Source of the DNA: Methylovulum sp.
GTDB lineage: Bacteria; Pseudomonadota; Gammaproteobacteria; Methylococcales; Methylomonadaceae
Assembly (NCBI GenBank): GCA_004299465.1
Contig: SCST01000342.1
Location: forward strand, 1-6,139
DNA length: 6,139 nt
Reading direction: 5' to 3'
In this document: positions 1 through 5,942 of the stretch, piece by piece
Position numbering within the stretch: the stretch's first letter is position 1
How the letters are laid out: each line of letters starts with the position of its first letter
The notes under the pieces: model-generated
Database searches by the model: none
Told to the model about the DNA's origin: nothing
What the model saw: only the letters and a program-made list of their open reading frames with translations
Translations under genes and position numbers: made by a program

Positions 1-1131
1 ACCCAGGATAGCCAAGGCGTTTTATGGGCTACCGGGTCAACCACGTCATTCAGCCAGGACGACAAAGCAAGGGACATGATACTCGCTAAAATAGACGCCA
101 ATACCGGCATCCCTGCCTGGAGCAAGGTATACCATTACGGCTATGACGACTCCGTTGTTGCCTTTATTCCCAAGGGCACTAAATTCATTCTGTTAGCCAA
201 TATACAGACCGCCGATGCCGGCAGCGGCAAGATACTGCTGGGCCAACTCAATAACCTGGGCGTGCCGGTTAGTGGCTCATTCAAGGAGTATGGCGGCAAT
301 GGGCTAAATTCGGCAATCAATATCAAACCCATTTCCGGCGGAAATTACCTGGTTTACGGCAAACACCAAAACAGCCGGGATGATCAAAACCCTACGCTCT
401 TCGTAATGAAGCTCAATTCAAGCCTGGGCTATGTCTGGGGTAAAAGCTACACGGCTGGCGCTGATCAGGGTATGTATATCACCGATGTCAACGAAAATGC
501 CGACAAGTCATTGACCTTGACCGCCAACCTGAATACCACGCTGTATATCGACGTAGGGGGCATGCATATCCCGTTTGGCGCATCGTCACACCCCACCGCA
601 ATACAGCTTTCCGCTGCCGGTGTTGTCACTTCGACGAAAAGCTTTGAATACCAGGGTGTAGACTCGGCCAGCCTGTCCAGGACTGACAATGGCGATTACC
701 TGCTCGGCGGACAAACAAGTGATTCTATCGATCCCACCAAACCGGTAATACCCGAAACCGATATGCTGTATGGTCATTTCAACGCCACTATGGCACCCAC
801 CTGGGTAAAAACGCTGGGCGGCCAAGGCATTGACAGCGGGTTTATCAGACCCCAATCGACAGGATACTGGCTAAGCGGAACAACCCTGTCCTGGGGCGCA
901 GGCTATATGGATGTCTTGGCCGGTAAACTTGATGCAAACGGTGATGTACCGGGCTGCAAGGCTATTAACGAAGTCTCCATGATCGAGACCACACCGCTTA
1001 TCACAGCCGGCAACCTGGGCTGGCAAGGGCAAGCGGCCACCTTGGTAAAAAAAGGCGCTATAACGAATACCGACATTACGCTTAATGTAACGAATTCGAG
1101 CTTTAAAACAACCAATGTCTGCAGCAATTAA
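1..1131 (+). CDS. Beta-propeller-type repeat protein, probably secreted (5' end missing)
   Basis: The reading frame is open from the first base and ends at TAA 1129-1131, giving 376 visible residues; the true start lies upstream. The protein is built of degenerate repeats. A short element of the type G-x-(D/N)-(S/Q/G) recurs near residues 48-51 (YDDS), 98-104 (GGNGLNS), 153-157 (GADQG), 219-222 (GVDS) and 273-280 (GGQGIDSG), 53-65 residues apart. Each is followed by a strand pattern like 'GNYLVYG' or 'GDYLLGG' and then a 'KLDANG' or 'KIDANTG' type turn (residues ~310-314 and near the start). This matches the general pattern of bacterial extracellular propeller repeats (GGxxxDxaxxixxtxDGGYxvaGxT...KLDxxGxxxW). 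The last blade-like unit ends at C319 and a ~55-residue tail ends in VCSN (C374), so a C319-C374 disulfide is possible. No catalytic motif is seen. Function is unknown; a binding or structural surface role is inferred. Base composition is lower in G+C than the operon downstream, and a ~530-base gap separates them, so it is probably a separate transcription unit. Confidence 0.75.
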   Translation, partial: TQDSQGVLWATGSTTSFSQDDKARDMILAKIDANTGIPAWSKVYHYGYDDSVVAFIPKGTKFILLANIQTADAGSGKILLGQLNNLGVPVSGSFKEYGGNGLNSAINIKPISGGNYLVYGKHQNSRDDQNPTLFVMKLNSSLGYVWGKSYTAGADQGMYITDVNENADKSLTLTANLNTTLYIDVGGMHIPFGASSHPTAIQLSAAGVVTSTKSFEYQGVDSASLSRTDNGDYLLGGQTSDSIDPTKPVIPETDMLYGHFNATMAPTWVKTLGGQGIDSGFIRPQSTGYWLSGTTLSWGAGYMDVLAGKLDANGDVPGCKAINEVSMIETTPLITAGNLGWQGQAATLVKKGAITNTDITLNVTNSSFKTTNVCSN

Positions 1132-1229
1132 TTATCGCGTTTAATTTCACTTTGTTAATGTAGCTACTCAGCCCTCCTTCAGAAAAGTTTTGCCCTATGC
1201 GTGGCTTTAGTCAAAGGTCTCTGTTGTAG

Positions 1230-1246
1230 GGCGTGCTGCGCGCGCC
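1230..1246. repeat. GC-rich hairpin, possible dispersed intergenic element
   Basis: GGCGTGC (1230-1236) pairs with GCGCGCC (1240-1246) across a TGC loop, giving seven pairs with one G-T wobble. The context GTAGGGCGTGC...GCGCGCCAACG resembles short dispersed intergenic repeats of the GTAGGGTGCG...CGCACC type found in many proteobacterial genomes. That similarity is from memory, and only one copy is visible here. It could equally be a lone RNA hairpin after the upstream gene. Confidence 0.35.
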
Positions 1247-1278
1247 AACGGATTGTCTCCTCATTGCTGAATAGTTAC

Positions 1279-1289
1279 GTTAACTTAAC
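1279..1289. other. Odd-length palindrome GTTAACTTAAC
   Basis: GTTAA and TTAAC are exact inverted copies around a single central C. It lies just before the terminator-like repeat in AT-rich sequence. It could be a protein-binding half-site pair, but an 11-base AT-rich palindrome is not far from chance. Confidence 0.2.
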
Positions 1290-1295
1290 ATTACT

Positions 1296-1325
1296 GGTAA
1301 AAAAGCCAGCCGCTGCTTTTTTACC
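1296..1325. terminator. Terminator-like inverted repeat, probably bidirectional
   Basis: GGTAAAAAAGC (1296-1306) and GCTTTTTTACC (1315-1325) are perfect 11-base inverted copies around an 8-base centre. With a bulged C1307, the centre can add an A-T and a G-C pair over a triloop. The A-tract/T-tract arrangement puts a run of six U after the inner GC-rich part of the hairpin on either strand, as in many intrinsic terminators that can act in both directions. It sits about 165 bases after the stop of the propeller gene and well before the DUF3604 start, so it probably insulates the two units. The distance from the stop codon is rather long, so a role as an unrelated structure is not excluded. Confidence 0.55.
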
Positions 1326-1432
1326 CACGGGCACAAGTTACCACTGACTGGCGCTATCCCATTTCTACAGATGAAGAATCTTGCTTGCCACTAAAATGAT
1401 CGACTACGCGGCAACTGTTCCGCAAATATTGG

Positions 1433-1460
1433 TTGCAAATTCAACGAAGTGTTGTACAGT
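1433..1460 (+). promoter_or_regulatory. Weak sigma70-like promoter candidate for the operon
   Basis: TTGCAA (1433-1438) and TACAGT (1455-1460) are separated by 16 bases and match the -35 and -10 consensus at four of six positions each. The candidate lies after the terminator-like repeat and about 200 bases before the DUF3604 start codon. It is the best pair I found in the region by eye, but the match is modest and could be chance. Confidence 0.2.
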
Positions 1461-1474
1461 CTCACCCCGGTGAG
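1461..1474. promoter_or_regulatory. Inverted repeat CTCACC-CC-GGTGAG, possible operator
   Basis: Perfect 6-base inverted arms flank a 2-base centre, immediately downstream of the candidate -10 box at 1455-1460. A repressor bound here would overlap the expected transcription start. It could also form a small RNA hairpin at the 5' end of the leader. The position makes it worth noting, but neither reading is proven. Confidence 0.25.
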
Positions 1475-1650
1475 TGGGCATATCCTATCCGTATGGGTAT
1501 TGGCGGTTATCGGCAGTGAAGTTTTAGATCTTCGAACAAGAGTCGAATACGGCGGCATTCCCGCCCAAAGCGCTCATCCGAAGCTCGAACAGACCGGCCT
1601 TGGGTACCCCCCATCAAGAATATCAATAAACAACTATTCATTGATGTCCC

Positions 1651-1656
1651 AGGAGG
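1651..1656 (+). promoter_or_regulatory. Strong ribosome binding site fixing the DUF3604 start
   Basis: AGGAGG lies five bases before ATG 1662. It selects this start over the in-frame ATG at 1644 and GTG at 1449, neither of which has a comparable site. The resulting N-terminus is a clean signal peptide. Confidence 0.8.
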
Positions 1657-1661
1657 TTTTT

Positions 1662-3794
1662 ATGTTTAATCGCTCCACCCGCTGTTCCATCCAAAAACCG
1701 GCGCTTCGAATCGCCATCCGGCCCGCCGGCGCGGCGGCCTTGGTACTGGCCTTGGTCGCCACGTCCGCCGGCGCGTTCCAAAGAACCGAAGTGCGCGAGG
1801 ATTGCAAGAATTCCGATCCCTTGCGCCAACCCTTCTTCGGCGAAACCCATTTGCACACCGGGCTGTCGTTCGACGCCAGCATCCGCTTTGTGCCCACCAC
1901 GCCGAAAGACGCCTATCGCTTCGCCAAGGGTGGCAAAGTCCGGGGGGTTGGGCCGAACGGCTTCGAAAACCGCGTGTACACGCAGGACCGCCCCCTCGAT
2001 TTTGCCGCCGTAACCGACCATTCGGAACAATTCGGCGAAATGGGCGTGTGCAAGAGCCTGGATCCGAGTCTTGCGGGTTATTTCTCCTACGAGTGCCAGT
2101 TGCTCAGGGGCTTTTGGTGGCAAGCGGGCATTTTCCCGGGCGCGATCCAAAGAAACATGGCCAATTCCTTCTTTAACCTGGCGGCCCTGCCCAATAACGG
2201 TCCCAGTTCGCTGAACACGCGCATGCCGATGTGCGTGAACGGCGAGGCTGATTGCATCGCCAGCGAGCAACGGGTATGGGACGAAATGCAGCAGGCCGCC
2301 GAGGACGCCTACGACCGCAGCTCGGAATGCACATTCACGAGCTTCATCGCCTACGAAATGACCTCGACACCGGCGGGCGTAAACTGGCATCGCAACGTCA
2401 TTTTCCGCAATGACCGGGTCGTGCCGCGCCCGATCACAGCCATCGATCTTGCCCAGGAAGTCAATCTCGATCCGAAGACCGTAGCGCCGAAACAGATCCT
2501 CAGGGGTGGGCCGGATATCCAAAAACTGTGGACAGGACTGCGCGAACAATGTCTCGATGCCGGCAACGGCTGCGATGTGCTGACGATTCCCCACAACTCC
2601 AACCTGGGCGGCGGCCTGCCGGGCGGACAAAGCCCGGTGCAGATTATTCCGCCGTTGTTCTTCACGCCCAAAAGCCGGGCGTTCGCGCGCGAACGCCAAT
2701 TCTTCGAACCGCTGGTCGAAATCTACCAGGACAAGGGCAGCAGCGAATGCCGTTGGGATCCGCGCTTTTCCAGCGGCGTCGACACCGAGGACGAAAACTG
2801 CGATTTCGAATTACTGGACAGCACCGGCGTTTTGGCCGCCGCGGGCGTTACCAGCGGCGGCAATGCGACGGCGCCGTCCGGCTACAACGAGCGCAGTTAT
2901 GTCCGCAACGTCCTCAAGGATGGCTTGCTGCTAGGCGAACAACTCGGCACCAACCCGTTCAAACTGGGCATCATCGCCGCCACCGATTCCCATAATGGCA
3001 ACCCTTCCTTCAACGTCGAAGACCAGCGCTTTGGCGGGCACTTGGGCATACAAGATGCGATTCCGGTGCAATCGTCCACCGACATCCAGAACAGTTCCGG
3101 CGGCGTCGCCGTGGCCTGGGCCGAGGAAAACTCGCGCGACGCCATCTTCGAGGCGCTCAAGCGCAAAGAGACTTACGGTACCAGCGGCACGCGACCCACG
3201 GTGCGCTTCTTCGGCGGCTGGAATTTCAAACCCGAGGACTGCGGTACTCAATTCGTAGCCAAGGGCTATGCGCAAGGCGTGCCGATGGGCGGCGACTTGC
3301 CGGCCCGCCCGGCGCAGAAAGCCCCTACTTTCATCGCCGCCGCCTGGATGGACGACTATATCGGCACACCGCTGCAACAAGTGCAAATCGTCAAGGGTTG
3401 GGTCGAGCAGGGTCAAACCAAGGAACAGGTCTACACGGTCGCCGGCAATGCGGACAACGGGGCCACCGTGGATACGCAGTGCAACCGGGTCGGCAGCGGT
3501 TCCGAGTCGTTATGCGCGGTATGGACGGATCCGGACTTCAATCCCAAGCAATCGGCGTTTTACTACGTGCGAGTGCTGGAAAATCCGGTATGCCGCTACA
3601 GCACGCAAATCTGCCAAAAAGACTACAACGTCAACCCGCTGGACACGGCTAACTGCAAAACCCAACTCGCAGCGCTCTCCACCGCGCAACAAACGCAGGC
3701 GGCCTTTTGTTGCAGCAATGAAACCACCAACCCCATCGTGCAACCGGTTATCCAGGAGCGGGCATGGACCTCCCCGATCTGGTACACGCCTTAG
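1662..3794 (+). CDS. Secreted DUF3604 family protein with PHP-like metal-site motifs
   Basis: This is a 710-residue protein, in the usual range for DUF3604. Residues 1-38 are a Sec signal peptide: a basic N-region, a hydrophobic stretch at ~22-34 and an A-G-A cleavage motif before F39. The mature protein opens with the family hallmark FFGETHLHT (58-66; H63, H65), then TDHSE (118-122; D119, H120), TIPHNSN (308-314; H311), VEIYQDKGSSE (352-362; E353, E362) and ATDSHNG (440-446; D442, H444). These resemble, in order, the metal-binding motifs of PHP-fold phosphoesterases, so a metal-dependent hydrolase is inferred; no substrate is established. The mature chain has 18 cysteines (including CC near residues 684-685), suggesting several disulfides in the periplasm or outside. 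It ends in RAWTSPIWYTP, a typical DUF3604 C-terminus. The start at 1662 is chosen for its AGGAGG site and signal peptide. The gene is first in an operon, and its last 31 bases overlap the foldase gene. Confidence 0.9.
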   Translation: MFNRSTRCSIQKPALRIAIRPAGAAALVLALVATSAGAFQRTEVREDCKNSDPLRQPFFGETHLHTGLSFDASIRFVPTTPKDAYRFAKGGKVRGVGPNGFENRVYTQDRPLDFAAVTDHSEQFGEMGVCKSLDPSLAGYFSYECQLLRGFWWQAGIFPGAIQRNMANSFFNLAALPNNGPSSLNTRMPMCVNGEADCIASEQRVWDEMQQAAEDAYDRSSECTFTSFIAYEMTSTPAGVNWHRNVIFRNDRVVPRPITAIDLAQEVNLDPKTVAPKQILRGGPDIQKLWTGLREQCLDAGNGCDVLTIPHNSNLGGGLPGGQSPVQIIPPLFFTPKSRAFARERQFFEPLVEIYQDKGSSECRWDPRFSSGVDTEDENCDFELLDSTGVLAAAGVTSGGNATAPSGYNERSYVRNVLKDGLLLGEQLGTNPFKLGIIAATDSHNGNPSFNVEDQRFGGHLGIQDAIPVQSSTDIQNSSGGVAVAWAEENSRDAIFEALKRKETYGTSGTRPTVRFFGGWNFKPEDCGTQFVAKGYAQGVPMGGDLPARPAQKAPTFIAAAWMDDYIGTPLQQVQIVKGWVEQGQTKEQVYTVAGNADNGATVDTQCNRVGSGSESLCAVWTDPDFNPKQSAFYYVRVLENPVCRYSTQICQKDYNVNPLDTANCKTQLAALSTAQQTQAAFCCSNETTNPIVQPVIQERAWTSPIWYTP

Positions 3795-4756
3795 GCCGTC
3801 GCCTGCTGCGTTCCCCGGCACTGCATTTCGCCGTGCTGGGGACGCTGATCTTCGTGCTGGCGTCACCGCCGGGTTCGACCCCGCCGCCCCGGTTGGTGAT
3901 TCCGGCTTCCCGCATTGACATCGCGCTTCAGGAATACCAAAGCCTCAGCGAACATCCGTTGACGGCGGAGGAAAAACAGGCCGTGGTGCGCGCCGTCGTC
4001 GAGCAGGAAGTGCTGTACGCCTACGCGCAGCGACTGGGTATGGGCAAGGATCCGGCGGTGGAACGGCGGCTCGCGCAGATTGCCGCGTTCGTCGCCGATA
4101 ATCCCGATGAAGCCAAATCCATTGAGGAACGCGCCGACGAAGCGGCCATGTTGGGCTTGGGCGAAGGCGACCTGATCGTGCGGCGCATCCTGATCGACGG
4201 CGCGCGCCGCCTGATTCGCGCCGCTGTGCTGATCCGCGAACCGGGGGATGCGGCGCTGGAGAGCTATTTGCGCGAGCATCCCGACGATTTTCGCAGCCCC
4301 GAGCGCTGGCGTCTCAGCCAGGTCGTCGTCGATGCCCGCCTGCATCCGAATGCCGAGCAGGACGCCCTGCGGCTGCTGGAGCAGTTACGCAAGACCGCCG
4401 TGCCGTCGTCGGAAGCGACTAAGTACGGCGACCCCGGCTTCGTTGCGGCCCGGCAACCGGTGTTGTCCGCGCGGGAACTGGAACGCCGCTTCGGGCACCG
4501 CTTCGCGAAAGCTTTGGCCGGCTTACCGGCCGGTTCCTGGCAAGGACCTGTCCCGTCGCGCTTCGGCTTCCATCTGGTCTTCATCGAGGAATATCAGCCC
4601 TCGCGGGTACCGCAATTGGCCGAAGCGCGTAGCGAGGTGCGCGTGCGCCTCAGGGAAAAACTGGCCGATGAATGGCTGGCCGTGCGCCTCGCGCAATTGC
4701 GTTCGGAATTCGCGGTGGTCATCGCCGGCAAAGAACGGGAGAGTAATCAACTATGA
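3764..4756 (+). CDS. Membrane-anchored parvulin-type peptidyl-prolyl isomerase / foldase
   Basis: 330 residues. A single hydrophobic segment at ~18-34 (ALHFAVLGTLIFVLAS) after a short basic N-terminus indicates a signal anchor with the rest in the periplasm. Residues ~45-165 are helical and charged, resembling the SurA/PpiC N-terminal chaperone region. Residues ~180-275 resemble a PpiC rotamase domain, best seen in GSWQGPVPSRFGFHLV (257-272), the family's G-x-x-x-G-P-V-x-S-x-F-G-x-H-L pattern with H270. The first conserved histidine of parvulins (H-I-L-V) is replaced in RLSQVVV (183-189), so isomerase activity may be weak or absent and the protein may act mainly as a chaperone. AGGAG (3754-3758) five bases before ATG 3764 supports the start inside the DUF3604 gene. 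The stop overlaps the next start (ATGA), so all three genes are probably co-translated. Its inferred job is folding the cysteine-rich DUF3604 product after export. Confidence 0.82.
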   Translation: MDLPDLVHALGRRLLRSPALHFAVLGTLIFVLASPPGSTPPPRLVIPASRIDIALQEYQSLSEHPLTAEEKQAVVRAVVEQEVLYAYAQRLGMGKDPAVERRLAQIAAFVADNPDEAKSIEERADEAAMLGLGEGDLIVRRILIDGARRLIRAAVLIREPGDAALESYLREHPDDFRSPERWRLSQVVVDARLHPNAEQDALRLLEQLRKTAVPSSEATKYGDPGFVAARQPVLSARELERRFGHRFAKALAGLPAGSWQGPVPSRFGFHLVFIEEYQPSRVPQLAEARSEVRVRLREKLADEWLAVRLAQLRSEFAVVIAGKERESNQL

Positions 4757-5796
4757 TGCGCTGTTTTCATGTTATTGATTTAGCGAATGCGCGCGCCGCG
4801 GCGACGACCTTGCTGGCGGCGGTCTGGCTGCTGCTTTCAGGACAGGCTTACGGCCACGCCTTCGCACCGTCGCTGCTGGAAATCCGCGAAACCGGGCCCG
4901 GCGAGGCCGTGGTGCGCTGGAAACAACCCGCCATCCGCGTGTCCGGCAGCGGCCTGTCGCCGATTCTGCCGCCGGGTTGTCACGAACTCGGCAAGCACAG
5001 TGCGCGCACCGAGGACACCGGCATCGTCGAAACCTGGAAGATCGCGTGTTCGGGCGGACTGGTGGGGCAAACCGTGCGCGTGGACGGCATCGCCGAAAGC
5101 CGGGCCGATGTCTTGCTGCGGCTGGTGCTCGGCGATGAACGCTCGGTGCGCCATGTCCTGACCGCCGATACGCCGAGCTTCATCGTGCCGGAGCGCGAAG
5201 GCAAACTGGACGTACTGGCGAGCTATGGTCGCATCGGCATCGAACACATCCTGACCGGCTTCGATCATTTGCTGTTCGTCTTGGGCCTGGTGCTGCTGGT
5301 CGGCGGCGGGCGGCGGCTGGTGTGGACCGTAACGGCTTTCACGCTGGGCCACAGCGTCACGCTGGCGCTGGCGGTATTGGGCCTAGTGCATGTGCCGCAA
5401 CAACCGATCGAAGCCGGCATCGCGCTGAGTATCTATGTGCTGGCAGTGCAATTGGGTCCTTATCGCCCGCGCGGAGCCTCGCTGATGACGCGCTTGCCCT
5501 GGCTGATGGCGGGCGCATTCGGCTTGCTGCACGGCTTGGGCTTCGCCGGCGCGCTGGCCGAAGTTGGTTTGCCGAACGGGGAAATCCCGCTGGCCTTGTT
5601 CTCGTTCAACGTCGGCATCGAACTCGGTCAATTGGCCTTCGTCGGCGTCGTGTTACTGGCGTCGTGGAGCCTGCGCGCCCTGCCGCTGCGCTGGCCCGCC
5701 CCGGTAGGCTATGTGCCGGCATATGCGATGGGCAGCCTCGCGGTATTCTGGTTTTTGCAACGCGTGACGGCAAGTTTGGCGGGAATCGTTTTATAG
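4753..5796 (+). CDS. HupE/UreJ-like multi-pass membrane protein, possible metal transporter
   Basis: 347 residues. A signal peptide (hydrophobic ~15-30, likely cut after A-Y-G34) would leave a mature N-terminus HAFAPS, followed by a soluble ~120-residue beta-rich extracytoplasmic domain. Then come about six membrane segments (roughly 165-185, 190-210, 217-236, 247-270, 279-305 and 322-344). Conserved family motifs are GIEHILTGFDHLLF (162-175; H165, D171, H172), FTLGHS (196-201; H200), GLLHGLGFA (257-265; H260) and FNVGIELGQ (285-293; E290). The membrane-embedded His, Asp and Glu residues fit a metal path. HupE and UreJ relatives are linked to nickel or cobalt uptake; this longer version with an N-terminal domain belongs to the less-studied branch, so metal and direction are unknown. 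Start 4753 overlaps the foldase stop and has GGGAGAG (4737-4743) nine bases upstream; ATG 4756 is an alternative. There is no hydrogenase or urease gene in the window. Confidence 0.88.
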   Translation: MMRCFHVIDLANARAAATTLLAAVWLLLSGQAYGHAFAPSLLEIRETGPGEAVVRWKQPAIRVSGSGLSPILPPGCHELGKHSARTEDTGIVETWKIACSGGLVGQTVRVDGIAESRADVLLRLVLGDERSVRHVLTADTPSFIVPEREGKLDVLASYGRIGIEHILTGFDHLLFVLGLVLLVGGGRRLVWTVTAFTLGHSVTLALAVLGLVHVPQQPIEAGIALSIYVLAVQLGPYRPRGASLMTRLPWLMAGAFGLLHGLGFAGALAEVGLPNGEIPLALFSFNVGIELGQLAFVGVVLLASWSLRALPLRWPAPVGYVPAYAMGSLAVFWFLQRVTASLAGIVL

Positions 5797-5834
5797 CGGT
5801 CGGCAAATTTCATAGAAAACGTACCACTAAAAAA

Positions 5835-5846
5835 GAAACCGGTTTC
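5835..5846. promoter_or_regulatory. Perfect 12-bp palindrome GAAACCGGTTTC
   Basis: The 12 bases are identical to their reverse complement. A palindrome with no spacer is a poor RNA hairpin but a plausible dimeric protein-binding site. It lies 39 bases after the HupE-like stop and about 100 bases before the DUF47 start, so if it is an operator it would serve the latter. Confidence 0.3.
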
Positions 5847-5907
5847 GACCCATTTAACCCGCAGAGCCAACCGATTTTATCTAAACTCTATTTGATTCGA
5901 CCCCATT
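5844..5907 (+). repeat. Two copies of a short TTCGACCC(C)ATT element
   Basis: TTCGACCCATT (5844-5854) and TTCGACCCCATT (5896-5907) lie in direct orientation 52 bases apart and differ by one inserted C. The second copy (GATTCGACCCCATTG, 5894-5908) resembles the GACTCTGACCCCATTG-like strings that recur around mobile or REP-type elements in proteobacterial genomes. That resemblance is from memory and weak. No transposase is present in the spacer, so this may be a remnant or coincidence. Confidence 0.25.
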
Positions 5908-5942
5908 GCTATGGGAACTTCTATTAAGTTGATGAGGCCACT

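Larger units (their letters stand above)
1132..1661. other. Non-coding intergenic region (~530 bases)
   Basis: I see no convincing gene or structural RNA here. A frame open from GTG 1449 runs into the downstream gene, but it has no ribosome binding site and no recognisable protein character, and the real start is at 1662. The stretch holds a GC-rich hairpin (1230-1246), an odd-length palindrome GTTAACTTAAC (1279-1289), a terminator-like inverted repeat (1296-1325), a weak promoter candidate (1433-1460) directly followed by a small inverted repeat (1461-1474), and a strong Shine-Dalgarno sequence (1651-1656). If the promoter candidate is right, the operon has a leader of about 190 bases, long enough for post-transcriptional control. 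No known riboswitch is recognised. Confidence 0.6.
5797..5942. other. Intergenic spacer between the operon and the DUF47 gene
   Basis: 146 bases, AT-richer than the operon. No clear intrinsic terminator is visible after the HupE-like gene, so read-through into the DUF47 gene cannot be excluded. The spacer holds a 12-bp palindrome (5835-5846) and two copies of a degenerate TTCGACCC-ATT element (5844-5854 and 5896-5907). Confidence 0.5.

Noticed and set aside
1449..1661. N-terminal extension of the DUF3604 gene from GTG 1449
   Set aside because: It has no ribosome binding site and puts ~71 residues without recognisable character before a well-formed signal peptide; AGGAGG before ATG 1662 fits far better.
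1638..2699. Long antisense open frame (353 residues) opposite the DUF3604 gene
   Set aside because: It is a G+C-rich shadow frame: it covers the conserved DUF3604 motifs on the other strand and shows no family pattern of its own.
3268..3918. Open frame of 216 residues bridging the DUF3604 and foldase genes
   Set aside because: Arg/Pro/Ala/Ser/Thr-rich out-of-frame translation of two well-supported genes, with no domain signal.
4837..5352. Antisense frame of 171 residues opposite the HupE-like gene
   Set aside because: Gln/His/Ala-rich translation typical of the reverse complement of a hydrophobic membrane protein gene.
5892..5942. Promoter for the DUF47 gene (TTGATT 5892-5897, TATTAA 5922-5927)
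   Set aside because: The spacing between the two elements is 24 bases, too long for a standard sigma70 promoter.
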